From JAEZKC01 sp046538945 (GTDB taxonomy: Bacteria > Fibrobacterota > Chitinivibrionia > Chitinivibrionales > Chitinispirillaceae): 64,000 nucleotides of DNA. The stretch lies in NCBI GenBank assembly GCA_046538945.1, contig JBKHHW010000001.1, positions 26,117 to 90,116 of the forward strand, read 5' to 3'. Shown piece after piece: positions 26,468-35,342 of the stretch (positions are counted from its first letter, which is position 1; the number at the start of each line of letters is the position of its first letter). The notes below the pieces were generated by a model, which had not been told where the DNA came from, did not search any database, and saw only the letters and a program-made list of their open reading frames with translations. Both the position numbers and the translations under genes were made by a program.

Positions 26468-28114
26468 CTACCACTCATACCTGGCAGCGATCGGAAACCT
26501 TCTCCCCGACCCGAACGCTTTGGGAGTGACTTTCAGCCCCGGAGGGGCCTGCCGGCGCTTGTATTCATTGAAGGCAAGTCTGCCTGCCACCCATTTGACC
26601 GTCTGTGGATCAAATCCCTGAGCCGCCACTTCTGAACTGGACTTTCCCTCTTCGATCAACTGGCCGAGAATGGCATCCAGCTCAGGATAGGGAGGAAGAG
26701 TATCCTGATCCTTCTGTTCCGGCCTCAATTCGGCCGAAGGCGGTTTGGTTATTGTCTCTTGCGGAATGACCTCCCTTTCCCGGTTGATGTATTCAGCAAG
26801 CCTGTAGACAAGTCCCTTTGACAGATCACTTATCACTCCCAAACCGCCGTTCATATCTCCGTAAAGAGTGCTGTATCCCACCGCCGATTCACTTTTATTG
26901 CCGGTGGTAAGCAGGAGATGCCCGAATTTGTTTGAAAGAGACATGAGCAGCGTACCCCGTATACGGGCCTGAAGGTTTTCTTCAGCAAGTCCGAAAGGTG
27001 TGTTTTTAAAAAACGGATCCAGTGCAGCAAGGAATGCGGAGAACGTACTCTCGATGCTCACTACAGAAAATCTGATCCCCAGGCTTTCCGCCAGAGCTTC
27101 CGCATCTTTCACGCTCCCCTCCGAGGAATGCCGGGAAGGCATTGCAACACCCCACACATTCTCTTTTCCCAGAGCCGCAGCAGCAACAGCACATGTCACC
27201 GCGGAATCGATTCCCCCCGACAGGCCCAGAAGCACGGCTTTGAATCCGCACTTTTTGACGTAATCGCAAAGACCCAGAACCAGAGCATCATGAACGGATG
27301 CTATAGTGTCCCTGTCAGGTATCTGGATTGGATTGCAGGCTGCCGCCGTATCCACAATCCGCACCTCCTCTTTGAAAGCAGGAAGCTGAGTGCAGAGGTT
27401 GCCACTGGGATCGAAATACGCACTGTTTCCGTCAAATATCAGCTCGTCATTACCTCCCACCTGATTTACGAATAGAAAGGGAAGCCTGTGAACCGCGGCA
27501 TGATTCTTCATGATTGTGCTGCGAAGTCCCACTTTACCCAGGTGGAATGGTGATGCTGAGATATTGATCAGTATGGAAGCATCTTGAGCCACCAGTTCGG
27601 CAACCGGATCCTTATCATAAAGCCTTGACAAAAACAAATCTCCGTTGTTCCAGGCATCCTCGCAGATACTGATCCCCAGCACTTCTCCTTTGAACTTCAC
27701 CACTGAAACGGATTCAGCAGAATCGAAATATCTGCTTTCATCAAACACATCGTAAGCAGGCAGTAGGGATTTGTTCTGCTCGAACAGGATTTCTCCGTTC
27801 TGCAGTAGAACAGCGGAATTATTCAATCCCTTGCCGAAAGACCTTTGTGTACGTGTAACCGTACCCAGAAGGATACCGGTCTGGGGATACCTGCGGGAGG
27901 CCTCAAGAATATCGTTGAGCGACGAAAGGCTGTTATCGACAAACCATTTCTTCTCCAAAAGGTCCCGCGGAGGATACCCCTGAAGAAAAAGTTCCGAAAA
28001 GACAATCAGATCAGGGCTCTCCGGTGCCGTTTCCCGCAACACCCGGAAAACCTTTTCAGCATTTCCCTTCACATCTCCCACAACGGGATTAAGCTGACAG
28101 ATTACTACTCTCAT
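26468..28114 (-). CDS. nadE: Glutamine-dependent NAD+ synthetase
   Basis: Amidates nicotinic-acid adenine dinucleotide. 548 residues in two domains: an N-terminal nitrilase-type glutaminase (FSELFLQGYPP with Glu, NKSLLPAYDVFDE with Lys, GISICEDAW with the nucleophilic Cys) and a C-terminal synthetase with the PP-loop LSGGIDSAVT, MPSRHSSEGS and TGNKSE. Starts at ATG 28114, overlapping the gpmI stop (ATGA), so the two are translationally coupled. Confidence 0.97.
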   Translation of the reverse strand: MRVVICQLNPVVGDVKGNAEKVFRVLRETAPESPDLIVFSELFLQGYPPRDLLEKKWFVDNSLSSLNDILEASRRYPQTGILLGTVTRTQRSFGKGLNNSAVLLQNGEILFEQNKSLLPAYDVFDESRYFDSAESVSVVKFKGEVLGISICEDAWNNGDLFLSRLYDKDPVAELVAQDASILINISASPFHLGKVGLRSTIMKNHAAVHRLPFLFVNQVGGNDELIFDGNSAYFDPSGNLCTQLPAFKEEVRIVDTAAACNPIQIPDRDTIASVHDALVLGLCDYVKKCGFKAVLLGLSGGIDSAVTCAVAAAALGKENVWGVAMPSRHSSEGSVKDAEALAESLGIRFSVVSIESTFSAFLAALDPFFKNTPFGLAEENLQARIRGTLLMSLSNKFGHLLLTTGNKSESAVGYSTLYGDMNGGLGVISDLSKGLVYRLAEYINREREVIPQETITKPPSAELRPEQKDQDTLPPYPELDAILGQLIEEGKSSSEVAAQGFDPQTVKWVAGRLAFNEYKRRQAPPGLKVTPKAFGSGRRFPIAARYEW

Positions 28115-29628
28115 CTTTTCGACTCGATAAGAGAAACACCCGACATCTCTTCGGGTTTTGGAATGCCCAGAAGCTCCAGCATGGTGGGAGCAATATCCGC
28201 CAGAGTTCCTTCATCACGGAGCTTGAGATCTCCTGCACCCACGATGGTGAGCGGAACCGGGTTTATGGTGTGAGAGGTCATCGGGGATCCGTCCTCAAGC
28301 CGGGTCTGTTCGGCGTTACCGTGGTCTGCGGAAAGAATGCACACTCCACCCTGCTTTGTCACAGCCTCCACAACATCATGAACACAGGTATCAACCGTTT
28401 CAACAGCTTTCAGGACAGCGTCGAAAATTCCGGTGTGACCCACCATGTCGCAGTTGGCGAAATTACATATCACCACGTCATACTTGCCGCTGTTTATAGC
28501 CTCCACCAGCTTGTCTCTCACTTCAAGGGCGCTCATCTCGGGCTGATGGTCATAGGTAGCCACCTTTGGGCTGTTCACCAGGATGCGTTCCTCTTCTGGA
28601 AAGGGATCATTTCGCTGTCCGTTGAAAAAGAAGGTGACGTGGGCGTATTTTTCGGTTTCGGCACACCGAAGCTGCTTCAGACCGTTATTGGCCAGCACCT
28701 CACCCAGAATATTTTTGTTTGTCATCTCCGGGTAAGCTTCTATGAAATTACCGTTATCATAGTAATGGGTCATGGCAACGAACATGGAAACCATCTTTGA
28801 GCGGGAGAATTCATTGAAATCAGGCTCAACCATTGCCTTAGTCAATTGCCGGGTGCGATCGAAGCGGAAATTGAAGAATATCACTGAATCGTTCTCCGCC
28901 AGTCCCTCGTAATCAATGACTCTCGGTTTCACAAACTCATCCGTTTCTCCTGCAGCGTATGCATTGTCGATTGCCTGCTTCCAGTCCGCCACCTTCTCGC
29001 CTTTGCCTTCCATGATGGCCCTGTAGGCAAGCTCGGTTCTGTCCCAGCGAGTATCCCTGTCCATGGCATAGTAACGTCCGATAACCGTTGCTACCCTGCC
29101 GACTCCGGTTTCATCTATCCCCTTCTGCAGAAGCGCCATATGCTCATTTGCCGACTTGGGCGGAGTGTCACGTCCGTCGGTGATGGCATGGACAACCACA
29201 TTGGAAAGCCCCTGTTTCCTGCACAGTTTGAGAAGCGAGATGCAGTGACGGGTGACAGCATGCACTCCCTCCTCCTGAATGAGACCGATCAGATGAAGCG
29301 CACTGTCCCTTTCCTTTGCATGGCCGATAGCCTTCAAGAATGCCTCATTTTCGAAAAAATCTCCATCTTTGACACCTTTGTCTATCTTTGTAAGGCTCTG
29401 GTAAATGGTTCTTCCCGCCCCGATGTTGAGGTGACCCACTTCGCTGTTCCCCTGGTAGCCTTCAGGAAGTCCGGCACTCAGCCCTGATGTCTCGATGAGC
29501 ATGGTGGGATAATTTTCCTCATACGCATCCGTAAAAGGAGTATTGGCTTTGAAAATTGCATTCGAGTCCTCTTCTTTTCCCCGTCCCCATCCGTCTCTGA
29601 GAATCAGACATACCGGTCTTTTCTTCAT
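28111..29628 (-). CDS. gpmI: 2,3-bisphosphoglycerate-independent phosphoglycerate mutase
   Basis: Manganese enzyme converting 3-phosphoglycerate to 2-phosphoglycerate. 505 residues with LILRDGWG (metal Asp), the phosphoserine site GNSEVGHLNIGAGR, TDGRDTPP, DYEGLAENDS, the metal cluster NFANCDMVGHTG and SADHGNAEQ. Another glycolytic step, away from the gapA-pgk-tpiA block. Ribosome site AAAGGGAG. Confidence 0.97.
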   Translation of the reverse strand: MKKRPVCLILRDGWGRGKEEDSNAIFKANTPFTDAYEENYPTMLIETSGLSAGLPEGYQGNSEVGHLNIGAGRTIYQSLTKIDKGVKDGDFFENEAFLKAIGHAKERDSALHLIGLIQEEGVHAVTRHCISLLKLCRKQGLSNVVVHAITDGRDTPPKSANEHMALLQKGIDETGVGRVATVIGRYYAMDRDTRWDRTELAYRAIMEGKGEKVADWKQAIDNAYAAGETDEFVKPRVIDYEGLAENDSVIFFNFRFDRTRQLTKAMVEPDFNEFSRSKMVSMFVAMTHYYDNGNFIEAYPEMTNKNILGEVLANNGLKQLRCAETEKYAHVTFFFNGQRNDPFPEEERILVNSPKVATYDHQPEMSALEVRDKLVEAINSGKYDVVICNFANCDMVGHTGIFDAVLKAVETVDTCVHDVVEAVTKQGGVCILSADHGNAEQTRLEDGSPMTSHTINPVPLTIVGAGDLKLRDEGTLADIAPTMLELLGIPKPEEMSGVSLIESKR

Positions 29629-29864
29629 TTCGAACTCCCTTTAATGTAGAACATATCAGTTGATCTGTTTTTTCGATTTATAATAGACTTCTGCTTGAAT
29701 TCTATCTATATTAATTTTCACCCGATTCTTATTATTGAGCGCTTTCAGAGCTCATCCGAACCTCAAGACTGTTTGAGGCGAATTTCACTTTTTCAGTCAG
29801 TAGAATCTGAATAAAACAATGTAATATAGAATAAAAAACCGGGCAAGCATAGAGGTTATGCGAT
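29629..29864. other. Divergent intergenic region gpmI / sheath-like operon (236 bases)
   Basis: A/T-rich, with several TATAAT-like boxes on both strands (for example TAATAT at 29822-29827, plus) but no convincing -35. A short palindrome CCTCAA-N6-TTGAGG at 29761-29778 could be an operator or hairpin. No ORF looks coding. Confidence 0.5.
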
Positions 29865-31436
29865 ATGGAAGACTTTTTTTCAAACAAAAAGTTTCAATCT
29901 CTCCCCCCAAACAGGAAAGCCTCCGTGCAGCAGAGTTCCTCCTACCCCATTCCCTGGACAATCCTGATCTGTGCGGACCTGGGATACATTTCTGAGGCAC
30001 CCGAGGAAATAACCACAGAAAACTGGGATCTGTTCTTAAAGACGCACAGGATACGAATACAGGAACGGATCGATTCATTTCTTCCTCAAAGTGCAAGTCC
30101 ATTCACTACAGATTACGAAATTTCTTCACTGAAGGACTTTTCTTCCGACCGATGCTGCAAAAAACTACCCGTTTTGGGGCCCATCATCAGAACAAAAGAA
30201 GCTCTGATGCGATACATAGAAGGGCTTCAGGATCTAAGCGCAACAGTTCAAACCATTTCCCAAAACAACCTGCCGCAACCGCTGAAAAACAGGATACTCA
30301 AAGCAGTCGAACTTGATACGACCGGTTCAGTAAAGAAACCCACCCGGGATCCGGACAGAATCGATACCATACTGGCCCGTATCGATCTGAAGGCACCTAC
30401 CGTCCAGGAAGGGCCCTACCCTCTTGATAAACTTCTCAAACTGGCACACACGGAAGAGAAAACAGGGCCTGAGAGAAAGTTTGTGAGAATACGCTCCATA
30501 ATCCGTGAGCTGGACATATACTCGGAATCTATGGTGTCCGCCGTACAGGAGTGCCCCCCCTTCTTCCACAAGAAAAGTACCTGGAAAGCTCTGGAGCTTC
30601 TGTGCAGAAGCACAACCAGGAAAAAAACGGTAGAACTTTTCGTACACTCTCTTCCCCGGAATAGAGCTGAAGAGTCCTTTGAAACAGTTGTCGAACAGCT
30701 CTGTCTCCAGAATAAAATACCCGACATAGTCATCTGGGATCATGAAATCAGATTCAATGCCACAGGGGAAAAGGTGTTGAAGGGTCTTGCCAGAACTGCG
30801 TACAATCATACATTCACGGTTTTTGCATCCCTTAGCGACCAGGAGTTCATAAAAAGTCAGAATCACACCATTAGCTGCCGAACCGTTTCTTCAGAAAAAT
30901 TCAGAAGTTTCAACCGACTGAGAAAAGATGAAATCTTCCGATCACTTGCCCTGTTCGGTCCGGCGGTATTTTACGAAAGCGAAGATGCATCGAACGATGT
31001 CTTCCGTTGCGGGGGGGCATGGCTTATGGCTGAACAATTCATGCATACAGTCAGTAGCGGCATTTTTCCCCTGGATCTGAGCAGTTCCATGATAAAAGGT
31101 CATTTTCAGCCGATCGCACGTCTGGGTGCCGAAGAGGCCCAGAAAGCAGCGCGAAACGGAATCACCCTCTTTTCTCTCTCTGATTCGGGAAGTGTGAAAG
31201 CGGACGCGATCTGCGCCTTCAAAGCACCCGGATCCAGGCCGATTCTCTCCATGTTGGATTTCAACCTCCTTCTTAACAGATTCTCCAAACTTGCTGTCAC
31301 CCGGAGCCACAGCAGAGAATTTTTGATTCTGAAGCATTATTTGGAAACTCAGCTGCAACCATTTCATATTTTTGCTCATAGCAGCCCTAAAACGCACGGT
31401 TCCGGCTCCGAATCTCAAGATTGGCGAAATAGATGA
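29865..31436 (+). CDS. TssB-TssC-like contractile sheath protein, single fused chain (proposed)
   Basis: 523 residues, no signal or membrane segment. Residues 28-125 follow the type VI secretion small-sheath (TssB/VipA) pattern: IPWTILICADLG (family: hydrophobic strand ending in DFS/DLS), ITTENWDLFLK, then EISSLKDFS followed by a KLP-L-IIRTKEAL helix. Residues 215-505 follow the large sheath subunit (TssC/VipB): an AVQECPPFF...WKALELL segment (family ILHHPEFQALE.W..L), PDIVIWDHEIRF (family GDYEF), a helix-strand like AQVAAAAHAPF..AS, FRSFNRLRKDE, a cysteine-glycine CGGAWLMAEQF stretch (family WGNAAYAFA), and FNLLLNRFSKLAV near the end. TssB plus TssC normally total about 660 residues, so this is compact. 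ATG 29865 behind AGAGG. No other T6SS gene (TssE/F/G/K, Hcp, VgrG, ClpV) is in the window. Homology is my pattern match; moderate confidence. Confidence 0.55.
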   Translation: MEDFFSNKKFQSLPPNRKASVQQSSSYPIPWTILICADLGYISEAPEEITTENWDLFLKTHRIRIQERIDSFLPQSASPFTTDYEISSLKDFSSDRCCKKLPVLGPIIRTKEALMRYIEGLQDLSATVQTISQNNLPQPLKNRILKAVELDTTGSVKKPTRDPDRIDTILARIDLKAPTVQEGPYPLDKLLKLAHTEEKTGPERKFVRIRSIIRELDIYSESMVSAVQECPPFFHKKSTWKALELLCRSTTRKKTVELFVHSLPRNRAEESFETVVEQLCLQNKIPDIVIWDHEIRFNATGEKVLKGLARTAYNHTFTVFASLSDQEFIKSQNHTISCRTVSSEKFRSFNRLRKDEIFRSLALFGPAVFYESEDASNDVFRCGGAWLMAEQFMHTVSSGIFPLDLSSSMIKGHFQPIARLGAEEAQKAARNGITLFSLSDSGSVKADAICAFKAPGSRPILSMLDFNLLLNRFSKLAVTRSHSREFLILKHYLETQLQPFHIFAHSSPKTHGSGSESQDWRNR

Positions 31437-31480
31437 AAACAATTTCCGATTCACATACACATCAGCTGTAAGGTTTTCTC

Positions 31481-32470
31481 ATGAAAAAATCACACATTTC
31501 TCTGTTGGCACTCCTTACGATTCTGATTACCGGCAGTCTTATTGCCCGTACGTTCAGAAATGACGGACAGTTCGTCACCCATACCGTTGGAAAGGGCGAA
31601 TCCGTCAGTCTCATCTGTTTGGAACTGTACGGGTATTATTCAGATGAACTGGGCGATGCGTTTCACAAGGACAATCCTCACATCGAGGACATCGATCTCA
31701 TTTCAGTTGGGCAGGAGCTCAAATTCCGCAAACCACGGACAGAAGCTAAAGTGAAAACCGAGAAAACGATCCAGACAGAACCTCTTTTTGTCAAAAAGGT
31801 GAATGCGGTTCAAGGGGTTGTGACCTATGTGGAAGGTGAGGTGTCATTAAAAAAGAGCAGCGAAAGTGCAGCAATCCCTCTCCCGGTCAATACCATAGTA
31901 ACCCCGGGAGATAAGATCATTACAGGCAAGGATGGGAAAGCGGAACTAATCATCAACCGTGAGTCGGTAATCAGACTTAAAGAAAACACCCGTATGACCG
32001 TGGAGAATTTCCGGGGCAAAGGAAATGAAAAGAAAACCCGACTCGACTGCAGTTCCGGAACAATATGGACCAAAGTTAAAAAAATAAAAGACAAGATATG
32101 CCGTTTCGAACTTTCCCTGCCCACCGCCATAGCGGGTGTCCACGGCACCGTTTACCAGGTATCAGTCAATCCCGATGAGGACTCTGAAGTAAAGGTTTAC
32201 ACCGGTGAAGTAGCAGTGAGCGGCAAAAAGGAGGGTCAATCACAGACAGGCGAGCTGAGTGAAGTTTCCGGACCCTCTGAAGTGGCAGGACCAACTGAGG
32301 TTTCCATGGAGTCGTGGGTGCATATAGTCCGCTCCATGAGCAAGATTTCCATCAGCAAGGACGGAGAAGCGGGCAAACCCGTCTCATTCAGCAAAAAACC
32401 CGAAGACAAATGGGAAGAATGGAATGAGCAGCGGGACAGCAGAATCGCACGTTTGTTCTCGGAGGATTGA
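31481..32470 (+). CDS. Exported LysM-FecR domain protein
   Basis: 329 residues with a signal peptide (LLALLTILITGSLIA). A LysM peptidoglycan-binding domain spans about 33-83 (HTVGKGESVSLICLELYG ... ISVGQELKF). A FecR-like domain spans about 110-245 (VVTYVEGEVSLKK, TPGDKIITGKDGKAELII, LPTAIAGVHGTVYQV). The C-terminal part has short Ser/Glu-Val-Gly-Pro repeats. It would sit in the periplasm on the cell wall. AAGG ribosome site; its stop overlaps the kinase start. Confidence 0.85.
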   Translation: MKKSHISLLALLTILITGSLIARTFRNDGQFVTHTVGKGESVSLICLELYGYYSDELGDAFHKDNPHIEDIDLISVGQELKFRKPRTEAKVKTEKTIQTEPLFVKKVNAVQGVVTYVEGEVSLKKSSESAAIPLPVNTIVTPGDKIITGKDGKAELIINRESVIRLKENTRMTVENFRGKGNEKKTRLDCSSGTIWTKVKKIKDKICRFELSLPTAIAGVHGTVYQVSVNPDEDSEVKVYTGEVAVSGKKEGQSQTGELSEVSGPSEVAGPTEVSMESWVHIVRSMSKISISKDGEAGKPVSFSKKPEDKWEEWNEQRDSRIARLFSED

Positions 32471-34815
32471 TGTCTGTTAAAAAGTATGTTTTTCTGTCGG
32501 TTGGCACTCTGATACTATGTGCACTGGCATTTCTTCAGCCCTTCAGATTCTTGGGCAACCTCTTCTATGATCTGAATTTCACCTTTTCTCCCGGAAGTAC
32601 GGCCGACTCGGTTGTGGTTGTGGCAATCGATGAAACCAGCATTTCGGAAGAGGGAGCGATGCCATGGCCGCGCAGCACCCTCGCACGGCTGTTTGAATTG
32701 ATCGACTCAGCTCAGCCAAAAGCAGTCGCACCCGATCTTCTGTTCCCCCGAAAAGCAGACAAAGTGGGAAATGACAGTCTGGCAGCAGTTTTTTCCCGAA
32801 TGGACAACCTCTCCCTCCCCTTCAGAGTAGGAGACTTAAGCAAAACAGACCAAAACAATGTCGCCATTCCCAAAAACATTTACAATACCCGTTTTCTCAT
32901 GCTTCGCAATAAAGAGCTGCTGCCGCACACCTCATTTTTCTCGGGAGGGAAAATTGAAATTGCCGACCCCAAGTTCAAAAGGAGTTCTCGCTACAGCGGG
33001 TATTTGAACGTATCGACCAGCACTACGAGCCAAAAACTGCGTGAGGCGATCCATGTGATCAAACTTGGCAATGAATATTTTCCTTCATTCGGTGTTGCAG
33101 CCTGCGCGGCATACTTCAAACTCAAGCCGGACAAGCTTGTCCTTGACGGTGCGCCAGGCATTCAATTCGAAGACAGATACCTGCCGCTTACATCCTATGC
33201 CGCCACCTCCTTCATTAACTTCAGGCGTCCTGGAGAGAAACTGCGGCTGATATCAGCATCCTCGATCCTGAGCGGCGAGGCAGACCTGAAGGAACTCAAT
33301 GATAAACTGGTGTTTGTGGGAGTCACCGATCCGGGAGCGAGTGCGGACTTTTTCATTACACCTGTGGGGAATCAGTATCCCGGAGTGGTTGTGTGGGCCA
33401 GCACGGCTCTCGACATTATACACGGAACCTGGATCCGTTACGGAGGTGGCTGGAAATCGGTTGCCAACTGGATTCTGATGCTTTTTCTCTTCCCGGGTAT
33501 GGCTATACTGCTGCCCAACAGAATGAGAATTCTATCCACTATCGGATCAGTAGTACTCATCTGCGGCAGTATCGCAGCCGGCATTCTCTTTTTTCAACTG
33601 GAAAACTATTTCTGGAACCCTGCTCCGCACTGCTACGCCTTCATATTCACACTTCTATGGTTAGCCGCTCAGAAAGTCGACCCGTCCCTTTCCGGGATGA
33701 CCTCGCTTCAGCTTGAGCCGCCTGACTCCAGCAGAGATGTTCTGCCATCGCCCACAGATGAGGATTTCAGAGGTGTTCTCTCCTGCACGGACACTGCTGA
33801 CTTTGTCACACGTACCGTGGCCAACAAGTCAGGTGTGGATCTGGGCAGAACGACCGCACCCACAACTGTCGAACAGAGGCCCCCGGGAAGAATTCCGCAA
33901 GCTGACCAGGAGAGAATACGAGAAATTGCAGGGAACAGAATCGTAAAATGTATAGGTTCCGGAGGAATGGCAGATGTCTATCTGGTATGGAATCCGAGAC
34001 TTGAAGTATACAGAGCCATAAAGGTGCTCAAGCCCGATCAGCCGTCAAATCTTCTTACCCGTTTTGAGACGGAAATCAAAATCTTCTCCAAATTCGACCA
34101 TCCCAACATAGTACACTGCTATGGCGTCGGCGAGTGGCATTCTCTGCCCTACCTCGAAATGGAATTTGTACACGGACTGGCCATGGATGAAGTTCTCAGG
34201 CGCTGCCGGCTGCTTACCGTGGAACAGACTCTTTGTCTTGGTGTTCTGGTGTGCAGAGCACTGCACTATGCCCACTCGCATTCGGTAACCATTTACGGAA
34301 AAGCCTATAAAGGTATCATTCACCGGGATCTAAAACCGGCCAATATACTGTTAAGCCGAAGCGGCAGAGTGAAACTTACCGATTTCGGGATTGCCCGTCC
34401 CCTCGACGTTTCTCTTCACACAGGCGAAACTGACGGTATCGTGGGGACTCTGCCGTATCTTTCACCTGAGCAGATTGACGGTGAAGAGATAACGGCTCAG
34501 GCCGACATCTATGCATTGGGAGTGACCCTTTATGAATTCATTACAGGAGAGCCTGCATTCCCGCAAAATGAAATTCCTACCCTTATCCGAGCCAAAATCG
34601 ACGGCAAATGCAAAAAAATCACTCCCTCGGCGAGAATAAGCAAAGATGTTGTCTCTATAATCGAAAGAGCAATGGCCACAAAAATTGAGGATCGTTACCG
34701 GGATGCGCAAAGTATGGAATTTGACCTGGAAAAAGCTCTTTTGGCAAAAGTGAAAAACGACGTTCACACTCATTTCGAGGATCTGACCTCAAGAGTCTGG
34801 ACAAATGAAGGCTGA
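32470..34815 (+). CDS. CHASE2-sensor receptor serine/threonine protein kinase
   Basis: 781 residues. An N-terminal helix, a periplasmic CHASE2 domain (about 30-330, with VVVVAIDETSISEEGAMPWPRSTLARLFE), three membrane helices (about 335-410), a 70-residue linker, then a kinase domain from about 488: glycine loop GSGGMADVY (496), AIKVLKP, HRDLKPAN (His618), DFG at 638 and SPEQ. All catalytic residues are kept, so it should be active. ATG 32470 overlaps the preceding stop and has GGAGG four bases upstream; TTG 32467 is less likely. The FHA protein next door is the expected phospho-reader. Confidence 0.93.
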   Translation: MSVKKYVFLSVGTLILCALAFLQPFRFLGNLFYDLNFTFSPGSTADSVVVVAIDETSISEEGAMPWPRSTLARLFELIDSAQPKAVAPDLLFPRKADKVGNDSLAAVFSRMDNLSLPFRVGDLSKTDQNNVAIPKNIYNTRFLMLRNKELLPHTSFFSGGKIEIADPKFKRSSRYSGYLNVSTSTTSQKLREAIHVIKLGNEYFPSFGVAACAAYFKLKPDKLVLDGAPGIQFEDRYLPLTSYAATSFINFRRPGEKLRLISASSILSGEADLKELNDKLVFVGVTDPGASADFFITPVGNQYPGVVVWASTALDIIHGTWIRYGGGWKSVANWILMLFLFPGMAILLPNRMRILSTIGSVVLICGSIAAGILFFQLENYFWNPAPHCYAFIFTLLWLAAQKVDPSLSGMTSLQLEPPDSSRDVLPSPTDEDFRGVLSCTDTADFVTRTVANKSGVDLGRTTAPTTVEQRPPGRIPQADQERIREIAGNRIVKCIGSGGMADVYLVWNPRLEVYRAIKVLKPDQPSNLLTRFETEIKIFSKFDHPNIVHCYGVGEWHSLPYLEMEFVHGLAMDEVLRRCRLLTVEQTLCLGVLVCRALHYAHSHSVTIYGKAYKGIIHRDLKPANILLSRSGRVKLTDFGIARPLDVSLHTGETDGIVGTLPYLSPEQIDGEEITAQADIYALGVTLYEFITGEPAFPQNEIPTLIRAKIDGKCKKITPSARISKDVVSIIERAMATKIEDRYRDAQSMEFDLEKALLAKVKNDVHTHFEDLTSRVWTNEG

Positions 34816-34821
34816 ACCCAT

Positions 34822-35235
34822 ATGAGTTCGTTCTATCTTCTAACTGTGAAAGGAACTCAGAAGGGAGATACCTATCTTCTACCGGAAGGGGCGGTTAGCA
34901 TTGGAAGAAGTTCCAAAAACACCATAGTCCTGCCCTCTGAGGAAAAGTGCGTTTCAGGCCACCACGCAATCATCTACAACTCATCGGGAACAATACTGCT
35001 TCAGGACCTGCAGAGTACAAACGGCACTTATGTCAATGGAGAAAGCATTCTGGAATGTGAACTTCAGGTAGGAGATGAAGTAGGTTTCGGAAAAACCGGT
35101 CCCCGCCTCAAACTTCAGCTTGCATCAGAGCACGTTTCGATCGAAAACAGGGTTCATTACTCCGAATCCGACATGTTCAGAACAACAGATGAAACTCATC
35201 CGACCGTAAAAAAAAAAGCCCGGAAAAGCCCCTGA
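34822..35235 (+). CDS. FHA-domain protein (possibly 5' part of a frameshifted fusion)
   Basis: 137 residues. The FHA phosphothreonine-binding core is complete: VSIGRSSKNTIVLP (conserved GR-S), VSGHHAII (S-x-x-H), LQDLQSTNGTYVNG (N-G-T, N-G). The last residues TVKKKARKSP are encoded from a run of ten A, after which the frame stops; the -1 frame stays open straight into the transglycosylase gene. Starts six bases after the kinase, so it probably reads that kinase's products. Confidence 0.9.
   Translation: MSSFYLLTVKGTQKGDTYLLPEGAVSIGRSSKNTIVLPSEEKCVSGHHAIIYNSSGTILLQDLQSTNGTYVNGESILECELQVGDEVGFGKTGPRLKLQLASEHVSIENRVHYSESDMFRTTDETHPTVKKKARKSP
35208..35217 (+). promoter_or_regulatory. A10 slippery tract joining FHA and transglycosylase frames
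   Basis: Ten consecutive A fall on three in-frame AAA Lys codons. A -1 slip here (ribosomal on A-AAA-AAA, or polymerase slippage) leaves the FHA frame for one open from 35193 to 36356, giving an FHA-linker-membrane helix-transglycosylase chain of about 511 residues. A sequencing error of one A would look the same. Confidence 0.5.
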
Positions 35236-35342
35236 TTCAAAACGGTGTTGCTCTGTCCGAGTCCTCAGAGATTTCATTTACCAACGAAGTCAAAAAAAAG
35301 ATTCTCCGCAACAGCATAGAATCAGACGACCTGCATGAATTG

